A DNA stretch of 64,000 bases from BOG-908 sp963848205 (GTDB lineage: Bacteria > Pseudomonadota > Alphaproteobacteria > Acetobacterales > Acetobacteraceae), in NCBI GenBank assembly GCA_963848205.1, contig CAWKCV010000003.1, positions 310,001 through 374,000 on the forward strand, written 5' to 3'. The position numbers were made by a program, and so were the translations under genes. Every line of letters begins with the position of its first letter. Position 1 is the first letter of the stretch. Shown here one piece after another: positions 1 to 6,606 of this stretch. Below the pieces are notes generated by a model. That model was not told the origin of the DNA. It searched no databases and saw nothing but the letters and a program-made list of their open reading frames with translations.

Positions 1-262
1 CATTCTGGAACGCCTCGCCGGCTTTCAAGCCCTCGGCGCTGGCCGGTGACAGGATGACCGGAATGGCATTCTTTTCGGTCAGGACTGCCATTTTGTCGGG
101 GTTGTAGATCTGGTCGAGGCCGGTGCCGCGAAAGCCGCGCTGGATACCGATGGGGCGCGGATGACCCATGCTTTGCATCTGATCGACTGCGGCGAGAGTG
201 CCACCGGTGCCTGCGATGAGCAGAACGGCGTAGAATAGACCTGACTTGATGGGGTCGCTCAA
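1..262 (-). CDS. pufC: PufC-like reaction-centre cytochrome subunit, second copy (5' end only)
   Basis: The gene runs leftward and leaves the window after about 87 codons. The start is TTG at 262, preceded by GGGAG eight bases upstream; no ATG fits. The N-terminus has one hydrophobic segment (residues about 8-24) followed by GIQRGFRGTGLDQIYNP, which matches the segment QRGFRGTAMDQIYNP of the complete PufC encoded at 22029-23258. That segment is typical of the tetrahaem cytochrome that donates electrons to the special pair. No haem motif falls inside the visible part, so haem number cannot be checked. Unlike the other copy it is not preceded by pufLM: the next gene upstream is the divergent chrA. 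A perfect TGT-N12-ACA site lies 79 bases upstream. It may be an orphan donor subunit or the first gene of another operon. Confidence 0.85.
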   Translation of the reverse strand, partial: MSDPIKSGLFYAVLLIAGTGGTLAAVDQMQSMGHPRPIGIQRGFRGTGLDQIYNPDKMAVLTEKNAIPVILSPASAEGLKAGEAFQN

Positions 263-340
263 TTTCGACGCTCCCGGGCGGATCGCGGGATGACGATCGT
301 GCCGTGTTGTCAGTCGGTTTTCCCGACTTGACAGGCAGAG

Positions 341-358
341 TGTCAGACTTTCTGGACA
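341..358. promoter_or_regulatory. Putative PpsR/CrtJ operator upstream of the second pufC
   Basis: A TGT-N12-ACA palindrome (TGTCAGACTTTCTGGACA) lies in the 369-base gap (263-631) between the leftward pufC copy and rightward chrA. It has the exact consensus spacing of the CrtJ/PpsR family, whose gene is at 53929-55371. Related TGTCA/TGACA half sites occur at 308-313 and 329-333. No other gene or RNA is seen in this gap. Confidence 0.6.
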
Positions 359-631
359 GCTCTGTCAAGCCGATATGTCATCTCTTCGCAGTGCAACATT
401 CCTTTGTTGTAAAGGACTGCACGATTGTTTGTACAGGACGCGCGAACAGACCAAGTGCGCTTTCGCGGTTCAGGTTCGACATGCGGCGGTATGTCCGGGC
501 GATGTCGCGCGTCGGTTTGACAGAGATGAAGCGCCGGGCCAGCGTTGCGAAATGGGGCCGGCCGCGATCGCCCCTTCAGGCTTCGGCCCAAGCATCGCGT
601 CCGCACCTCCAATGGACGGAGAGGACGCACC

Positions 632-1981
632 ATGCCCGCATCTACAACGGACGAGCCTGCGCGGTTGTCTGCGCATGATCTGAGCCGATCCGAGGCGCGT
701 CGGGTTTGGCTGCGGATTGCGCTGTTGAGTTTCGGCGGACCGGCTGGGCAGATTGCGCTGATGCATCGCACGCTGGTGCAGGAGCGGCGCTGGATATCGG
801 AGTCGCGGTTTCTGCACGCGCTCAATTTTTGCCATCTGCTGCCGGGGCCTGAAGCGCAGCAACTTGCGATCTATATCGGCTGGCTGATGCATGGTTTGCG
901 CGGCGGCACGATTGCGGGCGTGCTCTTCGTGTTGCCCGGCGTGGCGTCGTTGCTGGCGCTGAGCTGGATTTACGTGATCTGGGGCGGCGTGGGCGTGGTG
1001 GCCGGGTGTTTCCTCGGGCTGAAGGCGGCGGTGCTGGCGGTGGTCGTGCAGGCCGTATTGCGCATTGGACGGCGCGCGTTGAAATCGCGTCTGGCGGTCG
1101 GTATCGCGTGTGCGGCGTTCGTCGCGATCTATGTTTTCGCCGTGCCGTTTCCATTCGTTGTCGTCGGCGCGGCGGTCACCGGTCTGGTCGCCGATCGGCA
1201 GGGGGTCGCGGTCGCGGGATCGCACAAGCACGATGCGGACGGTGCGGATTTGCTGGGGGATAGCCTGCCGGATCATGCAAGGCCGTCGGTTGCGCGGGCA
1301 ATCGGCGTGGTCGCCTTATGGTTGCCGCTCTGGCTCGGGCCTGTCGTCATGTTGCTGCTGCTGGCGGGGCCGGACAATTTGTTCACACATCTGGCAGTGT
1401 TTTTCAGCAAGGTTGCGGTTGTCAGTTTCGGTGGCGCGTATGCGGTGCTGGCGTATGTCGCGCAGCAGGCGGTGCAGGCGCAGCATTGGTTGCGGCCGGG
1501 GGAAATGCTGACCGGTTTGGGTTTGGCCGAGACGACGCCTGGGCCGTTGGTGATGGTGCTGCAGTATGTGGGATTTCTGGCGGGCTACCGCGCGCCGGGG
1601 CCGATGGCGCCGTTGTTGGCCGCGACATTGGCGGGATTGCTGGTGAGCTGGGTGACGTTCGCGCCATGTTTTTTGTGGGTGTTTCTGGGCGCGCCGTATG
1701 TGGAGGCGTTGCGCGGCGTGCGTGTGCTGGGTGCTGCGTTGTCGGCGGTGACGGCGTCGGTTGTCGGCGTCATTCTCAACCTGGCGGTTTGGTCGGGCGT
1801 GCATGTGATGTTTCGGCAGAGTGTCGGTTGGGGCGGTGCGTCGGTGCCGGTGCTGGCCAGTGTGGATGTGCCGGTGCTGGTTGTGGCGTTGGCCGCAGCG
1901 ATCGCGTTGTTCCGTTTCAATGTCGGCGTGCTACGCGTGCTTCTGGCGTGCGCGCTCGCCGGCCTGGTGTTCCTCAGATAG
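632..1981 (+). CDS. chrA: Chromate transporter ChrA (long-chain CHR family)
   Basis: The predicted product is a 449-residue membrane protein of the CHR family, which exports chromate from the cytoplasm. The two homologous halves are both visible: the N-terminal half starts with LLSFGGPAGQIALMHR (residues about 28-43) and has FCHLLPGPEAQQLAIYIGW. The C-terminal half has VVSFGGAYAVLAYVAQQAV and ETTPGPLVMVLQYVGF. Two-domain length (about 400-450 aa) is normal. ATG 632 was chosen because GGAGAGG lies seven bases before it; the open frame extends upstream to 545 without conserved sequence. It is divergent from the second pufC and followed by an AT-rich palindrome that begins at its TAG stop. Sulfate transport is an alternative reported for some relatives. 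Confidence 0.9.
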   Translation: MPASTTDEPARLSAHDLSRSEARRVWLRIALLSFGGPAGQIALMHRTLVQERRWISESRFLHALNFCHLLPGPEAQQLAIYIGWLMHGLRGGTIAGVLFVLPGVASLLALSWIYVIWGGVGVVAGCFLGLKAAVLAVVVQAVLRIGRRALKSRLAVGIACAAFVAIYVFAVPFPFVVVGAAVTGLVADRQGVAVAGSHKHDADGADLLGDSLPDHARPSVARAIGVVALWLPLWLGPVVMLLLLAGPDNLFTHLAVFFSKVAVVSFGGAYAVLAYVAQQAVQAQHWLRPGEMLTGLGLAETTPGPLVMVLQYVGFLAGYRAPGPMAPLLAATLAGLLVSWVTFAPCFLWVFLGAPYVEALRGVRVLGAALSAVTASVVGVILNLAVWSGVHVMFRQSVGWGGASVPVLASVDVPVLVVALAAAIALFRFNVGVLRVLLACALAGLVFLR

Positions 1982-2022
1982 CAAAAGCGTTTTGGTCCTT
2001 TTTTTCAAAAAAGGACTGCTTC
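1981..2022 (-). repeat. AT-rich intergenic palindrome, copy 1
   Basis: The 22-base core at 1995-2016 is a palindrome of GTCC plus a T run and an A run plus GGAC. The flank at 1981-1994 (GCAAAAGCGTTTTG) is the reverse of the AAAACTTTTG tail seen in other copies. It begins at the final base of the chrA stop codon and separates chrA from the next gene. Confidence 0.75.
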
Positions 2023-2038
2023 TGCTACCGCCGCCCGC

Positions 2039-3622
2039 ATGCGCCAAATTCTCGTCTTGATCGCCTTCTGCCTGGCGCTCTGGCTGCCGGGCCTGTTCAG
2101 CCTGCCGCCGGGCGACCGGGACGAGAGCCGGTTTGCGCAGGCGAGCAAGCAGATGAACGAGACGGGCGATTACGTTCGCATCATGAACGGGCGTGTGCCG
2201 CGCAATCGCAAGCCGATCGGGATTTACTGGCTGCAGGCGCCGGTGGCGGCTTCGGTGGGGCCTGGGTTGGCGAACCCGATCTGGCCGTATCGGGTGCCGT
2301 CGCTGCTGGGGGGGATGGTGGCGGTGCTGGCGACCTGCGCGGCGGGACGTGGGCTGGTGGGGTCGGCGCGGGGGGCGATGCTGGCGGCTTGGATGCTGGC
2401 GGGGTGCCTGATTTTGGCGACCGAGACGCATATCGCCAAGACGGATGCGGCGTTGCTGGGGGCCACGACGGTGGCGATGGCGGTGCTGGGGCAAGCGTGG
2501 CTGGGTGCGCGCGTGACGCGGTGGCAGGCGGCCGTGTTCTGGGTGGCGATGGGGGCGGGGGTGCTGCTGAAGGGGCCGGTGGCGCCGATGGTGGGGGGGC
2601 TGGCGGCGGCGGTGCTGTGCGTGTGGGAGCGGCGGTGGCGGTGGCTGGCGGCGTTGCGGCCAGCGTGGGGGGTGCCGTTGCTGCTGGCGGTGGTGTTGCC
2701 GTGGTTTGTGGCGATCGGGGTGGCGACGAAGGGGGCGTTTTTCGCCGACGCGGTGGGTGGGGATCTGGCGGGCAAGCTGTCGGGCGGGTCGGAGGCGCAT
2801 GGGGCGCCGCCGGGCGTGCATGCGCTGCTGCTGGGGCTGCTGGCGTTTCCGGGGACGGCGTGCGTGCTGGCCGGGCTGGTGTGGGCGTGGCGCGAGCGGC
2901 GGGAGGCTGCGGTGCGTTTCCTGGTGGCGTGGGCAGGGCCGAGTTGGCTGGTGTTCGAGGCGGTGCCGACGAAGCTGCCGCATTACACGCTGCCATTGTA
3001 TCCGGCGTTGTTTCTGCTGGCCGCGCGCGGGGCCGGCCGGCCGGCGGGGCGGTGGGTGCAGGTGGCGGGCGGCGTGCTGCTGTGGATGGCGGCAGGATTG
3101 ATCGGCGGGGCGGCGGTGGTGCTGCCGGTGTTCCTGGGGCAGGGATGGTGGCTGGGCGTGCCGGCGCTGGTGTGCGCGATGGTGGCGGCCTGGCTGGCGT
3201 GGCGGGAGCGGCTGGCCTGGGCGCTGGCGGTATGCGTGCCGCTCTATGCATCGCTGCTGCAATGGGAGCTGCCGGCATTGGCGCCGCTATGGATCGCGCC
3301 GCGGGTGGAGGCGGCGTTGCGCCAGGCTTGGCCGGGGTGGAATGCGATGGGGGATGGTCTGGTGTTGGCGGGTTACGCCGAGCCGAGCCTGGTGTTTCTG
3401 GCCGGCACGCATACGCAGCTGGTGCCAAATGGGCGTGAGGCGGCGGCGGCGTTGCTGGCGGGCCGGGCGAGCCTGGCGGTGGTCACGTCCGACGATCTGG
3501 CGGCGTGCGAGGCGGCGCTGGCGGCGGCAGGGCGGCGTGCGGCCGTGCGGGGCGAGGTGGCCGGCTTCAACTATTCCCGAGGGCGATGGGTGCGGCTGGT
3601 GTTGGTCGATGCCGGCCCTTAG
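2039..3622 (+). CDS. ArnT-like lipid-linked glycosyltransferase (GT83/PMT superfamily)
   Basis: The product is a 527-residue integral membrane protein with about 11-12 hydrophobic segments. The N-terminus carries the hallmark first periplasmic loop: PPGDRDESRFAQASKQM (residues about 21-37) and PRNRKPIGIYWLQAP (about 55-69), including the RDE catalytic-type acidic pair and the KPIGIYWLQ motif. A later loop has EAVPTKLPHYTLPLYPALFLL, also typical. This family transfers a sugar from polyprenyl phosphate to lipid A or other periplasmic acceptors; the sugar and acceptor cannot be read from sequence. The start ATG 2039 has no strong Shine-Dalgarno sequence. The last 56 bases overlap the convergent response-regulator gene. 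Base composition at codon position 3 is extremely G/C rich. Confidence 0.85.
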   Translation: MRQILVLIAFCLALWLPGLFSLPPGDRDESRFAQASKQMNETGDYVRIMNGRVPRNRKPIGIYWLQAPVAASVGPGLANPIWPYRVPSLLGGMVAVLATCAAGRGLVGSARGAMLAAWMLAGCLILATETHIAKTDAALLGATTVAMAVLGQAWLGARVTRWQAAVFWVAMGAGVLLKGPVAPMVGGLAAAVLCVWERRWRWLAALRPAWGVPLLLAVVLPWFVAIGVATKGAFFADAVGGDLAGKLSGGSEAHGAPPGVHALLLGLLAFPGTACVLAGLVWAWRERREAAVRFLVAWAGPSWLVFEAVPTKLPHYTLPLYPALFLLAARGAGRPAGRWVQVAGGVLLWMAAGLIGGAAVVLPVFLGQGWWLGVPALVCAMVAAWLAWRERLAWALAVCVPLYASLLQWELPALAPLWIAPRVEAALRQAWPGWNAMGDGLVLAGYAEPSLVFLAGTHTQLVPNGREAAAALLAGRASLAVVTSDDLAACEAALAAAGRRAAVRGEVAGFNYSRGRWVRLVLVDAGP

Positions 3623-3980
3623 GCCACGCGTTGCGGACCTGTTCGATGGCTTGCAGCAAGGCGGGCGTGCTGAACGGCTTGGGCAGGAAGCGTTCGTTGT
3701 CGAGCAGGCCCTTCAGTTCGGCGTAGCGGCCGCTGATGAAGACGACGGGCAGGCCGGGGCAGACCTGGCGGGCGGCGCGGGCGAAGGCGAGGCCGTCCAT
3801 TCCAGCGCCGAGATTGATGTCGGTGACAATGACGCTGGGCGGTGTGTCGGCACTGAGGAGGTTGAGGGCGGCTTCGCCCGATCCGCTTCCCTCGATGAGC
3901 ATGCCGGCTTCATGCAAGGCCTCGAAGAGGCAATCCCGCACGAGGTCGTCATCCTCGACCAGCAAAATGTCCAAATCCAC
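3567..3980 (-). CDS. Single-domain response regulator (CheY-like receiver)
   Basis: This 137-residue protein is one receiver domain without an output domain. The acidic pocket is in VEDDD near residue 8-12, the phospho-acceptor Asp is in VTDINLG (about residue 54), a Ser in VFISG takes the Thr/Ser position, and the conserved Lys is in LPKPF (about 106-110). A histidine kinase partner is not found nearby, so the pathway is unknown. About 20 polar residues follow the domain. It converges on the glycosyltransferase gene and overlaps its 3' end by 56 bases. The intergenic stretch 3981-4175 presumably holds divergent promoters for this gene and the lysin gene. Confidence 0.88.
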   Translation of the reverse strand: MDLDILLVEDDDLVRDCLFEALHEAGMLIEGSGSGEAALNLLSADTPPSVIVTDINLGAGMDGLAFARAARQVCPGLPVVFISGRYAELKGLLDNERFLPKPFSTPALLQAIEQVRNAWPKGRHRPTPAAPIALGNS

Positions 3981-4175
3981 CCCGGTCCAAGACGAACAGC
4001 GAATCTCTCAGGCGCGCAACGCGGATATTTTGCGTCAGGCGCACAGCCGATCCACTACACGAAATTGAGAGTAGCACGGGTGTGTTGCATGAAAGACTCG
4101 CCTTTTCGATACGCAACTTGCCTAGATGTGAACAAACAAAGAACAATGGTCGCCTTTGACTTGGAAGGGACTGGC

Positions 4176-4997
4176 ATGGGCGACGAGACGGGTGCGGGGT
4201 CCGGGTTGGCGCAGGGCGGGCATGGGCGGGAAGTGGCCGATCTGCAAGCGGCGTTGATCCGCGATGGCGAGCAGCCCGGGCCGGCGGATGGCAGTTTCGG
4301 CCGCCGGACGGCCGAGGCGCTGCGTCGGTTCCAGGCGCGCTACGGGCTGGTGAATGACGGCGTGGCGGGCCCTGCGACCTGGGCGGCGCTGGTGGCGGGC
4401 AGGGTGCAAGCGGCAGCGGACGGCAAGCTTGCGGGCCCCACCATGGGCGGCGTGCAACGGATGTTCCCCGCGACGCCGCGTGCGCCGATCGCGCGCAACC
4501 TGCCGATCGTGCTCGGCGCACTGACGCAGTTCGGGCTGCTGGAGCCGCGCCTGGTGCTGGTGGCGCTGGCGACGATCCGGGCGGAGGCGGAAGGCTTCGA
4601 GCCGGTGGAGGAGCGGGTGAGCGCATACAACACGACGGCGGGTGGGCATGCGTTCGATCGCTACGATCACCGGGCGGACCTGGGCAATGAGGGGCCGCCG
4701 GATGGGGCGGTGTTCCGCGGGCGTGGCTATGTGCAGCTGACCGGGCGGGCGAACTATGCGCGGTCGGGCTTGCTGGCCGGGCATCCGGGGCTGGAAGAAC
4801 AGCCGCATCTGGCATGCGAGCCGGCAGTGGCGGCTCAATTGCTGGCGGTTTTTCTGCGCAGCCGGCGCGAGCAGGTGGAGGCGGCGCTGGATTCGGGCGA
4901 TCTGGCGGCGGCGCGGCGGGCGGTGAATGGTGGCACGCATGGGCTGGAGCGGTTCAGCGAGGCCTATGAGATCGGCGCGCGCGAATGGCTGGGGTAG
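4176..4997 (+). CDS. Peptidoglycan-binding protein with GH19 chitinase/lysozyme-like domain
   Basis: The 273-residue product has an N-terminal PG_binding_1 domain (about residues 17-72: EVADLQAALIRDG, GSFGRRTAEALRRFQARYGL, DGVAGPATWAAL). A C-terminal glycoside-hydrolase-19-like domain follows (about 90-265), with the hallmark FRGRGYVQLTGRANY near residue 184. No export signal is visible. It probably cleaves peptidoglycan or chitin-like polymers; a phage-derived endolysin origin is possible, although no other phage genes are present. ATG 4176 follows GGAAGGGA by five bases; open-frame extensions further upstream lack conserved sequence. The downstream neighbour is a tRNA on the other strand. 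Confidence 0.85.
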   Translation: MGDETGAGSGLAQGGHGREVADLQAALIRDGEQPGPADGSFGRRTAEALRRFQARYGLVNDGVAGPATWAALVAGRVQAAADGKLAGPTMGGVQRMFPATPRAPIARNLPIVLGALTQFGLLEPRLVLVALATIRAEAEGFEPVEERVSAYNTTAGGHAFDRYDHRADLGNEGPPDGAVFRGRGYVQLTGRANYARSGLLAGHPGLEEQPHLACEPAVAAQLLAVFLRSRREQVEAALDSGDLAAARRAVNGGTHGLERFSEAYEIGAREWLG

Positions 4998-5009
4998 GTG
5001 CAGGGCGGG

Positions 5010-5085
5010 TGGTGGAGCTGAGGGGAATCGAACCCCTGACCTCCTCATTGCGAACGAGGCGCTCTCCCAACTGAGCTACAGCCCC
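5010..5085 (-). tRNA. tRNA-Ala (anticodon CGC)
   Basis: On the minus strand the 76 bases fold as a complete cloverleaf. The acceptor stem is GGGGCTG/CAGCTCC with encoded CCA, the D arm has TAGCTCAGTTGGGAGAGC, and the T arm has GGGGTTCGATTCCCC. The anticodon loop TTCGCAA gives CGC, which reads GCG (alanine). Its G+C-rich alanine acceptor stem agrees with the assignment. Confidence 0.95.
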
Positions 5086-5130
5086 GCCGTGCGTGGGGGA
5101 CTAATGCTAAGGTGCGTTGGATAGGTCAAG

Positions 5131-5262
5131 GGAAGGCTTCTTTTTTGAAAAAAGAAGCGAAAAACTTTTGTTCCGCTGTCGCGAACCTCCGGAACCGGCG
5201 CACGCCAGAACGACAAGAGTTTTCTGGTCCTTTTTCTCCAGAAAAGGACTGCTTGCTTCCTT
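5131..5262. repeat. AT-rich intergenic palindrome, copy 2 (inverted pair)
   Basis: Two copies face each other. The plus-oriented one has its palindromic core at 5136-5158 (GCTTC, T run, GAAAA run, GAAGC), followed by AAAACTTTTG and TTCCGCTGTCGCG. The minus-oriented one has its core at 5227-5249. They lie between tRNA-Ala and yggT and fill most of the 230-base gap. Confidence 0.75.
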
Positions 5263-5318
5263 CATTGCCTCCCCCCGCCCCTGCGACTAGCTTCCGGTCA
5301 ACTTCCCGGAGCCTCGCC

Positions 5319-5630
5319 TTGATCCTCGTCGGCAGTCTGTTCGCGCTTGTCATCTATCTGCTGCGCCTGTTCTGCTGGCTGCTGATCGGGTCGGCCATCG
5401 TCAGCACGCTGATCTCGTTCGGCGCGCTCGATACGCGCAACCGGTTCGTGTGGATGGTCAGCGACTTCCTCTACCGGGTGACCGAGCCGGCGCTGCGGCC
5501 GATCCGCGCGGTGCTGCCGGTGCTGGGCGGCATGGACATGAGCCCGCTGGTGGCGCTGCTGCTGGTGCAGTTCGTGGCGATCCCGCTGGTGCTGCAGATC
5601 GAGCTGTCGTCCGGCATCTACGCGGGTTGA
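5319..5630 (+). CDS. YggT family integral membrane protein
   Basis: The product is about 103 residues with two hydrophobic regions: LILVGSLFALVIYLLRLFCW at the N-terminus and SPLVALLLVQFVAIPLVLQI near the C-terminus. Between them is the family segment VSDFLYRVTEPALRPIRAVL, which matches the YggT pattern of a short loop with a TEP..LRP motif. The start is taken as TTG 5319 because GGAG lies seven bases upstream and no ATG precedes the first membrane segment in a sensible position. YggT proteins are linked to membrane or osmotic homeostasis, and the precise role is unknown. It is 16 bases upstream of folD and probably cotranscribed with it. Confidence 0.85.
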   Translation: MILVGSLFALVIYLLRLFCWLLIGSAIVSTLISFGALDTRNRFVWMVSDFLYRVTEPALRPIRAVLPVLGGMDMSPLVALLLVQFVAIPLVLQIELSSGIYAG

Positions 5631-5646
5631 TGCGGAGGCGCGCGGC

Positions 5647-6492
5647 GTGACGGCGCTTGTGCTGGACGGCCGGGCGCTGGCCGCACGGCTGCGCGCGGAG
5701 GTGGCTGTGCAGGTGGCCACGCTGGCACGGAAGCCGGGCCTCGCGGTGGTGCTGGTGGGCGAGGATGCGGCGAGCGCAGTCTATGTTCGCAACAAGGACA
5801 AGGCGGCGCGCGAGGCCGGGCTGGTGGCGCGCACGATCCGCCTGCCGGCCGCGACCGGGCAGGCCGAATTGCTCGATGTGGTGGCCGGGCTGAATGCCGA
5901 CCCGGCGGTGGACGGCATCCTGGTGCAGATGCCGTTGCCGCCGCAGATCGACGCGCGTGCCGTGGTGGCGGCCATCGACCCGGGCAAGGATGTGGACGGG
6001 TTTCACGCGATCAATGTCGGGCGGCTTTCGGCAGGCGAGGCGCTGCTGGTGCCCTGCACGCCGCGCGGGGTGATGAAGCTGCTGGCAGAGGCTGGCGTGG
6101 CGTTGCGCGGATGCCGGGCGATCGTGCTCGGGCGCTCGGCGATCGTGGGGCGGCCGGTGGCGAGCCTGCTGCTGGCGGCGGACGCGACGGTGACGATCGC
6201 GCATTCCCGGACGCACGACCTGGCGGCCGAGTGCCGTCGGGCGGATGTGGTGGTGGCGGCGGTGGGACGGGCGGAGATGGTGCGGGGGGATTGGATCCGA
6301 CCGGGTGCGGCGGTGATCGACGTGGGAATCAACCGGGCAGCGGACGGGCGGCTGGTGGGCGACGTGGCGTTCGATGAATGCGTCGAGGTGGCGGGGGTGT
6401 TGACGCCGGTGCCTGGCGGGGTGGGGCCGATGACGATTGCTTGTTTGTTGGAGAATACTTTGATTGCAGCCAGAGCAAGAGTTCTTTTTTGA
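5647..6492 (+). CDS. folD: Bifunctional methylenetetrahydrofolate dehydrogenase / methenyltetrahydrofolate cyclohydrolase
   Basis: The 281-residue product interconverts 5,10-methylene-, methenyl- and 10-formyl-tetrahydrofolate in the cytoplasm. Family motifs are present: the catalytic-region Tyr/Lys in YVRNKDKAAREAG (about residues 42-54), VDGILVQMPLPPQID (about 92-106), the NADP-binding VLGRSAIVGRPVASLLL (about 159-175) and TPVPGGVGPMTIACLLENT at the C-terminus. The start is GTG 5647. The last residues (ARVLF) and the TGA stop at 6490-6492 lie inside an AT-rich palindromic repeat, so the repeat has replaced the original 3' end of the gene. Confidence 0.96.
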   Translation: MTALVLDGRALAARLRAEVAVQVATLARKPGLAVVLVGEDAASAVYVRNKDKAAREAGLVARTIRLPAATGQAELLDVVAGLNADPAVDGILVQMPLPPQIDARAVVAAIDPGKDVDGFHAINVGRLSAGEALLVPCTPRGVMKLLAEAGVALRGCRAIVLGRSAIVGRPVASLLLAADATVTIAHSRTHDLAAECRRADVVVAAVGRAEMVRGDWIRPGAAVIDVGINRAADGRLVGDVAFDECVEVAGVLTPVPGGVGPMTIACLLENTLIAARARVLF

Positions 6493-6525
6493 AAAAAAGA
6501 ACCAAAAAACTTTTGCTCACGGCGC
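6474..6525 (+). repeat. AT-rich intergenic palindrome, copy 3 (overlaps folD stop)
   Basis: The core palindrome at 6481-6502 (GTTC, T run, G, A run, GAAC) is followed by CAAAAAACTTTTG. The TGA at its centre is the folD stop codon. The remaining bases to 6606 hold the ribosome-binding site (GGAGG) of the downstream peptidase gene. Confidence 0.75.
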
Positions 6526-6606
6526 AGCTTCACCCTTGGTGTTCTTCGCGCATGCAGTACGCGCGCGGAGATTCAAGAAAGAACATTCTTCCCTGGAGGA
6601 TTTACG

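Noticed and set aside
1318..3438. Plus-strand open frame of 706 codons spanning chrA and the glycosyltransferase
   Set aside because: It crosses two well-supported genes in another frame and its translation is Gly/Ala-rich low complexity without domains.
4176..4997. Prophage remnant around the GH19-like lysin
   Set aside because: Neighbours are housekeeping genes and tRNA-Ala is intact, with no attachment-site duplication visible.
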